DNA from: Pholiota molesta
Taxonomy: Eukaryota > Basidiomycota > Agaricomycetes > Agaricales > Strophariaceae
Assembly: GCA_014925825.1 (NCBI GenBank)
Contig: JACGCK010000317.1
Span: 1 to 43,236 of the forward strand
Direction of reading: 5' to 3'
Length of the DNA: 43,236 nucleotides
Shown: positions 1-11,155 of the stretch, in pieces
How the letters are laid out: every line of letters begins with the position of its first letter
Numbering within the stretch: the first letter of the stretch is position 1
Made by a program: the position numbers and the translations under genes
The notes under the pieces: generated by a model
Told to the model about the DNA's origin: nothing
The model's database searches: none
What the model saw: only the letters and a program-made list of their open reading frames with translations

Positions 1-1421
1 AAAGAGCGACGAGCGAGCTCTGAAGCATAGGTTGGTTCGTCCATGCGAACGACAACGCGACGTTGCGCAGGTGTTTCTGAAAGCGGGGACTAGCGAACGC
101 GCTGTCGATGCGCTTCCACACCGCTGATTGACGGAATGCAATGAACTTGTCGATACTCGTCGGCATGACAATCGTGATCGTCTCAATCGTATTTGTCGTG
201 TCTGTGGACTCGAGAATGACCATGAGGTTGATGAGCTGCCCAGACTGCGAGCTGCGAATTGTGAGCGAGCGGAGGTGGGGGAAGACGCTCAAATTTATTT
301 GTTTCAGTGAGAGCGCGTCCGCTGCATAGATAGCAAGTATCGCACGTTAATTCCATTACTGCTGAGTCTGCAACAACAAAACTCACACTGTTCGCGGAAC
401 GCGAGATCTTCAAACCACCACTCTAGATGCTCCAGCGACGCGCGTGTGCCTTGTGCAAATGCCCAATAGTCGGCGATGGGCACTGCTGCGCTAAGGCTCT
501 CCATCGTCAGATGCTTTATACCTACTAACGACGCCGGATGATGCGCAAGCCAATCCAACGCGTCCGTCCCAATCTGCCTCCCCAACTTCAGCTTGCGTAA
601 TGCCACCTGCGGTGGTCGGTCGGTGACCTGCAGCGACAGCGATCCGTGTTCACCCTCGTCCTCATCTTCGCCATGAGTGTTCTACCTCATCCTTCGCATA
701 AACAGCAGGCTTCGCAACCCGGCCTAGCCCTCGTAGCGAAAAGCGCACATTGAGAAGCGTTAAATCCCCGCGTGTCCTACCAAACTCCAGCAAGTCGCCA
801 TCTCGTACATTGCTCAACACGCGAGGAGAACGGACCCGGGTGGCGCAAGACGGCCTGGCTAAAAGGCTATATATAGCGTTTTAACCTGAGCATCAAATAT
901 TGTCCAGTCCAGTTCGAGCTCTGCTCTGATTCAAGAGCCTGAGTGTTCTATCGAGCCAAGATCCGGGAAAGAGGCCTGCAATCGTGTCCCACTCGGGTGT
1001 GTGTGGATTGGGCATGGGGACGCGGGGCGCGGATGGAGGTCGGTGAGTGAACACCGTCTGAAACGAAAGTCGAAGCCGGAGACGGTGCCGTACTACAAAT
1101 TGCCGAAGTCCAGCTTGAATAGCAAGAACATCGCGTAGCACAACGCGGCGTATCGATTTGAGGATGTGCGGTTTAAATGAGGAATGTCGCGAATTCGAGG
1201 AACGCTGTGGGCCCATCGCGGGTGTTTTGAGCGTAGTGACGATCGGAGGCAAACGTGAAGACGACGCGATGGAATAAATGTTGTCTGCATGGAGGCCGGA
1301 ACATTTTGGAGACCATCGACATGTTTTTGAGGGAGCAGAAATCCCCGCCTAGGATGACTTGCTCCAATATGAGGTAGAGAACCTCGACAGGGAGCGGGTG
1401 GAAATGCATAGCTGATGCCAT
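1..1421 (-). CDS. F-box protein, partial at left edge, frame-disrupted
   Basis: The start at 1421 opens with an F-box-like segment (LPVEVLYLILEQV, then KNMSMVSKMFRPP), as in agaricomycete F-box proteins that would act as SCF ubiquitin-ligase receptors. The body reads as a weakly leucine-rich protein. The frame moves by +1 near 1178-1190 (stop at 1173, but PHILKSIRRVVL continues in the next frame). It meets stops around 870-895, resumes at about 855-690, and shifts again near 675-690 into the stretch ending FEDLAFREQ at about 390. An intron at 386-322 (GTGAGT to TATGCAG) then joins to DALSLKQINLSVF, which stays open to base 1. I cannot tell whether the interruptions are real decay, base-calling errors or missed introns. 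The partner substrate is unknown. F-box identity is moderately sure; gene integrity is not. Confidence 0.55.
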
Positions 1422-1634
1422 GTCCTTCTGAGAATGTGGTATGTGGTCAGTTGCAAAAGACAGGCAGAGGGCATGAAACTCGCCTTGTTGTTATGAGTTT
1501 AAATACCATTCATAAAATCAGGCGGAAACCAAGCGGAAACCCAAAAGGGTATTCGCAAACCCAAGTGGTAAGATATTGAAATCAGAAAATTGTGAAGCAG
1601 TGCGCACCTCAACGCCGCAAAGCGCATTAGCGGC

Positions 1635-2874
1635 TTAAATATATTTTAGTTTGTAGTTTGTAAGTGACCGAAGGGACCGAGCCTGAGACTCTGATACATC
1701 GCCATCACGTGGGGAAGAACAGAGAGGATTAATAGAGAGCAAACTGAGATGTAGACGCTGTAAGGTCGCCGAGGAGCCCATAGATGCAATAAAATCTTTG
1801 ATCGGAGTGGACGGGAGACATTGCATGGCATTTAAATCCGGTTGTCCGTCCCGCATGCCTTTTCGGAGACTAATGGAAACAAGGATCGGCCGGAATAAGA
1901 TATTTTGAGGGGTGTCACAGGTGAAGTAGTGTAGCCTTGCAGCGGTCTGCACGGCACAAAGCTGTATGCTTCATTGCTAGGCAGTAATAAATATCGCAAT
2001 TACGGGAATTCCTAAGGTTTGATGCTGCTCATAATCCGAAACTTTGATGTTATCGAGGTCGTTTCTCCTTCGAATCTAACAAAGATGGCATGAATGAGCA
2101 CAGATAATCAGCAGAAATCCATCTTAGAACACACGATGTTGTCCACAAAAGAGAAGACCGATGGTTTATGGACAACATTGCGAATTCCAGGGAGACGGTA
2201 TGATTTAGTGTACACACCTGCTGCAATTCACCGTGCGCAGCACCGACAGATATATCCAAGAGTGGTCCATCAGAAGTTGTCTCTGTTGTTCGAGCACTCC
2301 GCGGCTTTGGGTAGGATGCGTTAGATTCAATATATGAGCAAAGAGAAGTCAGAAACGCACAATCGCATGTTGCAGCTTCTCAGAGAAGTTGACTCCGACA
2401 GCGGTGTGATTCATCAAACCCATCACTGAGAAATGTCTTCAAAACCACGATAAGCATATGAACCAAATTAAGTTGAATGTATCTCACCCGTAGCTGGTTT
2501 CATGGGCGACCGGGGTTCATAGCATATCTTGGAAATTAAGTGTGATTAGGATGCGATCTTACAAACAAAAGAATGCATGTTTTTCTCTTTTCTTTTCAAA
2601 GAGCAGACAGAATGAAAAAAGAAGAGCCAAATATCGAGCTCGTCGAGGCTGTTATGCTTCATTGAATCCTGAGAAAAGATGATACAATTGAGCGTAGATC
2701 CGAGTCTAAGAACAAGCCTTCTAAGGCTGCAGTGATAACCAATGTATGCACATGCATGATAGTGTCCCAAATACATAAGGCTGGTACATTCACCGTCATC
2801 GTCACAAATCCGGATGTATGGCGTGGTTTTGATATGCACAAAGGTTTGAGCGTTGTGCGCGCTGAGAATGTCAT
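1635..2874 (-). pseudogene. Possible decayed leucine-rich / F-box-like relic
   Basis: Three open pieces on the minus strand (2874-2659, 2259-2050 and 1952-1635) contain leucine-rich phrases such as SSATLQRLHLSLLSI and ALEGLFLDSDLRSIVSSFL, but no single frame links them and no splice model is convincing. The stretch sits between an F-box gene and the end of RPB10, so it may be a degraded F-box/LRR relative. It could equally be non-coding sequence plus the RPB10 3' UTR. I recognise no family here. Confidence 0.2.
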
Positions 2875-2911
2875 GAGACAGGCCAGAAGTCGTGGATTAA
2901 TCGTGCAGGTA

Positions 2912-3308
2912 TTAATAGTTGGCTTTATCCTTCGAGCGCTCCATGGCTTTGAACATGACTGTTAGCCCCAACGCACTCGTAAAACATAGTCAATGACGCA
3001 CGATTGTAGTGTAGCAGCTTCTCGATGAGGTCGACGTGGGTTAGCACCATTCTCCGACAGCAGTAACGCTTCAGCTGCAGCTCGTCAAGCGCATCACTGA
3101 GATATAGGACCACCAAGATGAGAAGATGGCGCAAACATTAAGTTGAAGAAAACGCACCCTTCGCTCATGTCTCGTGCCAACAGCTCCAGATACGCAGCCC
3201 ACTTGTCACCGATGACCTTCCCGCATGAGAAACAGCGTACGGGTATAATCTACGATTAGGGGACAAGGATAAGAATGAGTCGGCAAAGAACTTATGGGCA
3301 CTTGCCAT
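2912..3308 (-). CDS. RPB10: RPB10, shared subunit of RNA polymerases I, II and III
   Basis: Spliced product of about 74 residues (family about 70). It is a zinc-binding subunit common to all three nuclear RNA polymerases and needed for core assembly. Visible hallmarks are the start [18 protein letters not shown], then [20 protein letters not shown]. The zinc ligands are Cys7, Cys10, Cys44 and Cys45. Exons on the minus strand: 3308-3306 (the ATG alone), 3249-3158, 3096-3002 and 2946-2912. Intron 1 (3305-3250) begins GCAAGT, a GC-AG intron placed directly after the start codon. Intron 2 (3157-3097) is phase 2 and begins GTGCGT. Intron 3 (3001-2947) begins GTGCGT and ends AAAG. Exon lengths sum to exactly 75 codons and no frame break is seen. 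The last residues (NPMERSKDK) fit the usual fungal tail. Confidence 0.93.
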
Positions 3309-4500
3309 TTTGTGGTAGTGGTTGGTAAAAGAGATGAGTGGCTTATGTCAGCTCACGGAATCATTCATTTGATCTCCGTCGCGTCAGTCAGTGTGCGCCT
3401 TTCCTCTAACCTCCCTTCACTAAAAATGTCAAGAATATCCAATTGAATGCCTCACGTTTGGAGGCGCCTTTTCCTCGACAAAAACCCAACTTCGATTAGC
3501 GGATTAATGCAGAGGTCTCTTGTCCAAGTCAGAAGAAATCAGCATCGTCACTGTTCATCATGATTCGAATCATAAATTTCATTCAACGAATTTTCGGTTC
3601 TAGTCAGGTCCTCTGAAACTGAACCCAACTATCCGGCGACAGGGTGTGCTAGCGAAAAACGGCTATTTGGATATTTGTAAACAGTGCGAATTGTCTAATT
3701 TAAATCTGCACCCCGGATTTTGTCTGCTAATTTCCTTCTCTCTAAAATAAGCCTGGTCACCACATAAAATATAAGTTATGCCGAGAAAAAGATGTATTCT
3801 TCTTACGTTCTTTGGGGATGATATATCTTCGTATATACGCTCTAGACACCGAATTCCAAGCTCCCTCTCCACACCACTCCCCTGGCCTCGATTTCCTCTT
3901 TCCGATTCGCAGCATCACCATTTTTGGAAACAATCCACGATCGTCCGTCATCGTCGGTCTCAAAGCCTCCCACAGGATGCTGCCAAAAGATGCCTCAGGC
4001 TTATTCCCAATGACCTATTGGTGTGTAATTCGCAAGGATTCGCAAGAGTTAAAGTACTAGCGCTTTTCCTTCTGTAGATCATCTGACCTTTCCGTGCTGG
4101 AGCTCCCAAACGCCCTAGCTTAAATGAAACGGATCCATGATGATAGCCAAGAGCAAACGAGCCAGATGGCATCAGAGGTACCAATCAACGTGCAGAGCCT
4201 CTGCACTGGCGAGGACTGACGAAGAAATTGATGTGTGGATCCACAGAGCAAAAGCAAAACATGATAGTATGATGCTCATGGAACGCTTCTTTATCTTTCT
4301 CGTTGAAGGACACGATGAAAGGGTAACAAAAAGCTTCTATTCCGTAATCGGAAGGTGCCAAGATCAAACTCCGCGCTGGAGAGTCACGGCCACGTTCCAG
4401 GCGATTGCATATAAATATCACCATCCCTGGCCTAGCGCCTTGAGTTAATAGCCCTCGCCAGCCCTCGCCACCCCCATACCCACCACTCCTAAAAACCGTC
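3309..4500. other. Intergenic region between RPB10 and the 4501 gene
   Basis: This region must hold the divergent promoters of RPB10 (leftward) and the 4501 gene (rightward). Short ORFs exist on both strands (for example 3812-4060 and 4184-3960), but none resembles a known protein or forms a convincing spliced gene. A CACCCCCATACCCACC-like pyrimidine-rich stretch at about 4455-4500 directly precedes the ATG at 4501 and probably belongs to the promoter or 5' UTR. Confidence 0.4.
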
Positions 4501-5160
4501 ATGTTGCGCTCACCAACCCACTCCACCTTCGGCCGCACGAATAGCACGACACCGCCCGCCTCACCCACCAAAAAATCCTCCATGAGCATGGCCAGTGTCG
4601 CCAGTATCTTCGTCCAGCTCGGACGACTCGAGGGCAGCTCAAAGCAGCGAATTGTGCTCTATTCAGGCGAACCCCAGACACATCCGTGCGTTGCAGATGG
4701 CTGCCGCAATGCGGGACGAGTTCCAGTGGAGTACGCGGACCAATTCGTCTGTGAAGGTGGTGTGAATGTCGCCACCCTTCTACGGGCGACGCGGCTCACT
4801 CTGCTCGAGCATTGCTATCAAATAGGGGCGAATGCACTCGTTGATGAAGAGTAGGTGTCTCCGATAATGTTCTAAAGATGAATTTTATTGAACGTCTACC
4901 TACTTTTCTTTCTTGGTTGCCTACTATAGATGGGAATGCCGCATCCTCGGGCCCAAGCATGCCCAGCACGGATCTTATAAAGTCGACGTGCGTGGCTCCA
5001 TGCTTTCCTTTCTCTCATAGTAAATAAATTTCCATTGCAGATTGTGTATACAGCATCAGCGACAAGGTCGACAAGCGCTGACGCTCGCAAGCCAGTCAGT
5101 CTGGAGAAAGTAGAGAACATCCCGGGTCTGATGACCATCGTCCGTCGTGGCTCTGAATGA
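4501..5160 (+). CDS. Conserved basidiomycete protein of unknown function
   Basis: Three exons, 4501-4850, 4930-4987 and 5041-5160, give about 175 residues with all phases consistent. The intron donors are GTAGGT and GTGCGT; the acceptors are CTATAG and TTGCAG. The N-terminus is Ser/Thr/Pro-rich (about residues 1-35). The core contains HPCVADGCRNAGRVPVEYAD, then TRLTLLEHCYQIGANALVDE, then WECRILGPKHAQHGSYKVD, and ends with PGLMTIVRR. I remember similar short proteins from other Agaricomycetes, but none has a function I can name. There is no signal peptide and no membrane segment. The Cys/His content (CVADGC, ECRILGPKH) could bind metal, which is speculative. The start is the first in-frame ATG after the pyrimidine-rich leader. 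Confidence 0.75.
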
Positions 5161-7465
5161 ATGACGCAGTGGTTTCTTCGTTCTACTCGTCGCGTTGCTT
5201 CATTGCTCAGAAAACAAGAACCCGACATTATATTGAAGCGAGGATCTATTCTTCCTTCGGCATACCCCCATCATTTTCCTTCTCTCGTCTTCGTCCCATT
5301 TTCTTCCTTCATCTACCTCTCATACAATCCAACTCGGACTCTTTGGCATGTCATCCTGTATAATCAACATAAAAATGGAACTCACCCGCGGCTCACTGAA
5401 TCGGTCTCTCATTCCCTTTTTCATTCACCTCTCCTAATCTCCCGTCCCGCCGACTTCGACTTCCTACCGCGACCCTACCTTGCGACTCTTCTCTCCCCGC
5501 TCTAAAAGCGAAATCTGCCCAACCACGACACTCATTACTTTTCCAGTGGCTTCTCTGCCCTTGTGCTACGCCTACCGGCGGCCTTCTTGTGCCTCCACGC
5601 TCATTCACACTCATATTCACAATGGACCATCCACACTTATCCTGTACTCACTACTCGTCCGACTCTACTCCTCGGGCACTACTATCCTAATCCAGGAGCT
5701 TGAAACAATTTCGGTAGAAAGTGTATTCCTCCACAACCATTGGCCCTCCATCCCTTAAACTTTGCCAGCACATGTGGCTTTTTGTCTTCTACTCGAATAT
5801 AAAGTTTCTTGTGGAGAGGTCAAGCACAGTGGACAGCGGAGCATTCCCGGTGGTAAAAAGTCGACGACATCGCGAGATTGAAAGCCTTGTCACTGAAAGT
5901 CACATCAATATTTTCGTATTCCGAGCCCCGGCACCGTCTCGACGTGCTGGCGTCATTGCCGCAGTTGTTTTGCCTTTGGGGCGGAGCTGCAAAATTATCA
6001 CGTCCACATCACGTCTGTCACTCTTCGCAAAGACAAAAGAGCTTTTTTCAATTTAACATTTGAATGAACGCATCCTTGAGTCCAGGGTTTTGCATAGCGA
6101 ATGGCTTGCTATGTAGGAAGGTTGTCCCAAAATCTCGAGGGTGAATGAGCAGCCCGATCTACATAGATCTGGGACAACATTTGGTTACATTGCCTCTCTG
6201 AGTGTAATGGAAATGTCTTTTCACCGTCCACTGCTTGCTGTACTCCGATTCTCTCCAATCTTTCTTTATATTCATTGATGTATAATATGTATGTATCATC
6301 ATGCAAAACCTGAGAATGAGATACTGGAAACTGACGGAGGAAAAGGAAGATTTCAAACTCCTGTGACTTTTCAAACTCCTGGATTAGGATAGTACATAGC
6401 TTACTTGTTTATTTTGACATACTGATCTTCGGATGTACTTACATATCCAACCATTACCATACCTCCTTAATTCTTTGTCACGTCTTCATACATTTCAATG
6501 TAAAATCATTTGAACGATGCATTATAATATTGATGATCTTCGGGTTGAGCTGATTAACATATCTATCGAAAGCGAAATAGAGATCAACCACCTCTTGGAG
6601 GTCGCCCAAAAGATCTGGCAATTAATGATTCGACGCATTTGCGAACTTTTCCATCATCAATCACTTGTATGAATTGTTGTCCAAGGGAGATCATCCTGAT
6701 AAACAGTGGATGATCTCATCTTACACAAACCACCCTGCGACGCAGCCTGACAAGAATCTGCAAGCTCGAAGCTTCAAGAGCATCTAGAAACATTGCACAG
6801 TACTTACTACTCACTGTGGCGTCGGTCTGACCTTTTTATGGATATCTATTCCTGAATTCAAACTAGCTCATTTGATAGTTTGTTTGTCGGTTATTTGTAG
6901 CTGCTCTAGTGCTACTTATGTGAAGCTTAACAGCATTCAGGAATAGAACAATGGATCCATGGATCTGGAGATGTCCCATGTATTCACGAAATAATTAAAT
7001 TCATACGGTATCCCCAGAACAGTCAATACTATAAATAGATTTCAATCGAACTTTAATGCCTCGCTATTCGCAAAGTCTTGGCATGAACACCTCAATTCGA
7101 AGCTTCGAAGCTTCGAGTTTACAATAAACATAAGCAGAGCACAAATTTGCGTACCTCGGTCAATATTTCTACTTCTGATGACGTGATTTGACCTGGGAAT
7201 GAGAAATGTATACTCATCTAGTAAAAAATCTCAGTCAAATGAATAAATAGTTTATAATGTCCATGGAAAAATCGAAAGCCAGAGCAACAGCAAAACTAAT
7301 CTAGGTATCCTATACAATGAACGATCGTTATACACAATTCATAGCTTTACACAGTCATACAATTTCTCGGTCCTCCCCATATCTCAGAATACTAACCCCC
7401 TTAACGCCCCAGCCCACTCACAGCTGTACAATCTGACCTTTCCAATCACACTCCACAATTATAAC
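5161..7465. other. Intergenic, CT-rich then AT-rich, no gene seen
   Basis: From 5161 to about 5700 the sequence is strongly pyrimidine-rich and produces long but meaningless ORFs on both strands. From about 6060 to 7440 it is AT-rich with many stops in all frames. It contains short inverted repeats: GTTGTCCCA at 6121-6129 pairs with 6170-6178, and a 10-bp hairpin lies at 6687-6717. It also has repeated TTCGAAGC motifs around 7098-7118. These bases also include the 3' flank of the HET-C gene. I see no RNA gene or mobile-element coding remnant. Confidence 0.4.
6687..6717. repeat. 10-bp perfect inverted repeat (hairpin)
   Basis: The arms GAGATCATCC (6687-6696) and GGATGATCTC (6708-6717) are perfectly complementary with an 11-nt loop. 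It lies in AT-rich intergenic DNA with no adjacent gene or U-tract. It may be a chance hairpin or the remnant of a small inverted-repeat element. Confidence 0.6.
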
Positions 7466-10400
7466 TTACCACCCACCCCCGCCACCGTACGGTGGGTTAT
7501 TACCTCCAGGCGCACCAGGGAACTGGGGCGCGCCATAGGAATCCTGCGGGAACCCAAAGGGGGCCCCTCCAGGGTGTCCTCCATATCCTGGCCCGCCTGG
7601 CCCGCCTTCGGGTCCAAATCCGCCTGGTCCTCCAGGGAATCCAGGCGCTGCTCCAGGAAACTCAGGCGCTCCTGCATGTCCATGGCCGTGTCCGTGTCCG
7701 TGGTGGTGTTGGTGTTGATGACCTCCAGGCGGCCCATACCCGTCGGACGCGCCAGGGAACGACGGCGGCGCGCCCGGGAACGAAGGTACGCTATCGGGTC
7801 CGCCCGGGAAAGAGGGCCCAGCGTTCGCACCTGGGAAGCCAGAGGCACCGCCTGGGAAGGAAGCACCGCCTCCTGACGAGGGCGCCATGTACGCCGGCGC
7901 GTAGCCGCTTTGGGGACCGCCGCCGCCTGGTAAGTTATTGTACGAAGGCGCTGAAGGCGGCGCCCCACCAGGCATACCATAGGACGACGGCGCTGGACCA
8001 GCACCATATCCACCTGCACCCCCTGGCGCGGACGGTGGCTTGTTATCGCCGCCGCCGTAGTATGCAGTCGCCTGCCCAGGTGCAGCTTGGGGAGCGTGTC
8101 CTGGTGGACCTTGTCCAGCGCCGGGGAAACCACGTCCTCCGCCTCCAGGAAAGTCTCTGCCTTGTCCTGCGCTGCCGAAGAGGGTTTGCACTTGTGAGAA
8201 ACCAGGCACGTTGGTCGAAGCATAACCGGTAACACTATGCTGGAACTGGTGCGCCTGGGACTCGGCGAAGGTACCTTGGGAGGCAGGTGCGCCGCCCTCG
8301 CCAGCAAGACGGACGTTTTGGTGGTTACGGACGGCATCCTTCCCAAGACGCTGCAGGACAGAGTTTTGATTGGGGACTTTGGCGAGCCACTCTTTCATGC
8401 ACTGCATCATTTCGCGCTGGATCTGAGAGTTGCTGTTGTGGAAGTCAGGGTGGAAGCTAGATGAAAGAATAACGGTATGGAGTAAGCTGGAATAATATAA
8501 GCCTAAAGGGCATATAGACGTACAGGCATTGAAGAATATCGTCGGTTACTTGGCGAACATTGACCGAAGGGTCGTCCCAAGCTTTACTAACCAACTTTAC
8601 CGTGTGTCTCTAGAAGAGAAAATGAGATCCAGTATCACGTATCATGCAGTGACAAAAACTCACGACGATAATTTTGGCGAGCAGGCCAGCAGGTTCATTC
8701 AAGATAAGATTCTGTAAAGATTTCAGTTAGAGGTGTCGTTGTGGAAAGAGATCGCAGACCCACAAAATGATCTTTACTCAAGAAAGAGTGGGTGGGGTCA
8801 GACTAGAAAAATATCAGCATCTTAAACAAATTGTTCGGGCCTTATCAGTCAAGCGGACTCACAGCACGGGGGTCGTTGAACACTTCATATTGGTCAACAT
8901 TATCAATAACTTCACCAGAAACGCTTTGCAATCCTGACGTTGCAGACTTAAGGATAGGTTTTAAGAAGGGCTATAGCAATATCGCAAAAGAATTAAGCTA
9001 GTTTTTCAAAAGGAGCAGAAAATGCAATACGTAACGCACCTCCAATGTGGTGAAAACGAAGACTTTAATAGTCGTCAATTACCCATTGTCATGATAGCGA
9101 AAATCCACTTACCAGAGATAGAATCAGTGAGTTTCTCAATCAACGGGCCGAGTCCAGGGATTTTCTCTGTGCGACCACATCCCATCATGATCAGCCACGT
9201 CCTTCTACCTTCAACCCCGATGTACGAAACTCACCAATCGTCTTCGAAATCTTCTTCACAACTTTACACCCCAGAAATCAGCACCTTTCCCGACATAAAA
9301 TAATACTACAAAAACCAACTCACCAGAGTCCCTAAACGTCAGCACCTGCCAAAGCACAGCATGCAGCTCCTGCGGGCTCATATCTTCCGGCCGCTTTCCC
9401 CCAGCAGCAGGCCCTGCGCGGATCCTCTCGATGCCGTCCAGCTCGCGCGACATTTCGCTGCCCGAGCCGCCTGGGATCGTGAACAGCAGATCGCGCAGAG
9501 CGTCGGCAGGGTTGATTACTGGGCCGCCTGGGCCGCGCGTGTTCGAGAGGGACTTGGAGCGCGCTTTGTCGAGCTCTTTGTTGAGATCGGTGACGGAAGC
9601 CTATGGGAACGTTTAGGAGTGGATATCTGGGTGAAGAAGTGACTTACAGAGCTCTAAGCAAGAGTGCATGATAGGTCAGTGTAAGTACAGCACACAAATT
9701 CTATCACCGCCACATACCAGATGATCAGTAGCCTCTATAATGTCATATTGGATGCTATCAGCGCTGGTTCAAAAATAAAACAACATTCTCCTACCTCCAA
9801 GGAGAGAAAAGATGAAATCGCTGGACCCGAACGAGCCTGTCACGATGGGCGCAACCCACTTGCCATTCGGCGCCTGTATCCGGACTTGGTCTCCAACATG
9901 TACGAACACCTGATTATGGCCCAGCGACACCAGCGCCAGCTCGCAGAAGTTGGAATGCGCGGAGAAGTCCTCGAGGGTATGGAGCTGTGTGATGGAGCAC
10001 TGCAATCAGTCTTGCTGCGGAAATTGAGACGGAGAGGGGTCTCCGGATCCATCGCTATGAAATGCACGGGAGAATGGGTGGGTACGAGAAATGCCACGCA
10101 CAGATTGCCCGAGAAGCCTGAAAGCCTCGTATTCGTCCTGCTTCTGGCCGGTCGAGCGGTTCTGTCGGCCCATATGGATGCAGCGCTCGAGCGTTCGTCG
10201 GACCAGGGCCTTTGAGGTATCCCAGTGTCCTTGTTCATTTGCGATGTAGTTCTTCATACCAGTCTGAGGGTCAATTTCGAGCTCCCGAGGCTATAATGGT
10301 TAGTAAGGTAAATATGGGTCTGTAAATAATGAAATAGCATGCATACATCGACTGGACCGCGAAGATTCGGATGGTATTGTCGGGCATCCTCGCCATCGGC

Positions 10401-11155
10401 GTATCCTTTGGGGTTGTCGATATGCTCGGTGGGAAGGTAGACACCAAGTCGATCGGGGGTCACTTCGAATTCATGGGTGGCATATCCGTGAGCCTGGAAG
10501 GATTGTTTACCATCGTTGTGAGAGCATATGATGAATGATAGATACCAAGAATCCGAGTGCCATGCACAAATTGATGATCGTCTGAGAACGCTTTATCAAA
10601 GAAGGCCCTCGATCCACAGCGCATACACGCACCTGTAGTTGCATCTTCTTTAAGGATGCAACATCAACAGCCTGACTGTAATCGCGTAGCCAGTTTCTTC
10701 ACGAGCGCGATCACAGAAACGAAGTCAGTCACTCAACCAAGGACAGGATCAGCACGCGACGCACCCAAAGTACACCCGTTTGACGTCCAATCCGTTGAAC
10801 TTGGTTCCTTTCGACCCGATAAGGCTTCCAAGGGCAAATCCACCCCCAGCTGCCCCGCCGCGCTTTATAAGTTCAGCAATGATATCTTCCTGTATCCAGC
10901 GCAATCAAATCAACAGAGCGCTCCCAATGATTCCCAATATTGAATACCCACAATGTCGCCGTGTCGAAAGGCACGCCCCTCCATGTAAGCAAATCTATGA
11001 CCATAGATGCAAGATCAGCGCACATCTCGATAAGATCGCGACTATACGCACGAAGGAATATTGCCTGCGCCGAACGCGTAGACGCCATTCTGCGAGAGAC
11101 AGAACGCGAAGAGGACAAATAGTATCAAAAGATAAGTGGTATTACTGCGCGCCAT
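7466..11155 (-). CDS. het-C: HET-C family protein (heterokaryon incompatibility C homologue)
   Basis: Start at 11155: residues 1-28 form a hydrophobic leader (TTYLLILFVLFAFCLSQNGV), so the protein is probably secreted or membrane-anchored. HET-C landmarks follow in order: FGNWLRDYSQAVDVASL, TPDRLGVYLPTEHIDNPKGY, an exon beginning MKNYIANEQGHWDTSKAL, HTLEDFSAHSNFCELAL, EATDHL, a segment with EKIPGLGPLIEKLTDS, NVDQYEVFNDPRA, DPTHSFLSKDHF and QREMMQCMKEWLAKVP. The last exon (from 8410 down) encodes about 250 residues rich in Gly, Pro, Ala and His with FPG repeats and a HQHQHHHGHGHGHGH block, ending PPYGGGGGW and the stop at 7466. At least 15 short introns (50-110 nt) interrupt it, and one internal exon at 9648-9653 is only 6 nt. 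In Neurospora het-c controls non-self recognition on hyphal fusion. In basidiomycetes a role is not established. No frame break was found. Confidence 0.9.

Noticed and set aside
7492..8232. Long plus-strand ORF opposite the last HET-C exon
   Set aside because: It is a mirror of the Gly/Pro-rich codons on the minus strand; the minus frame carries the HET-C family core and splice structure.
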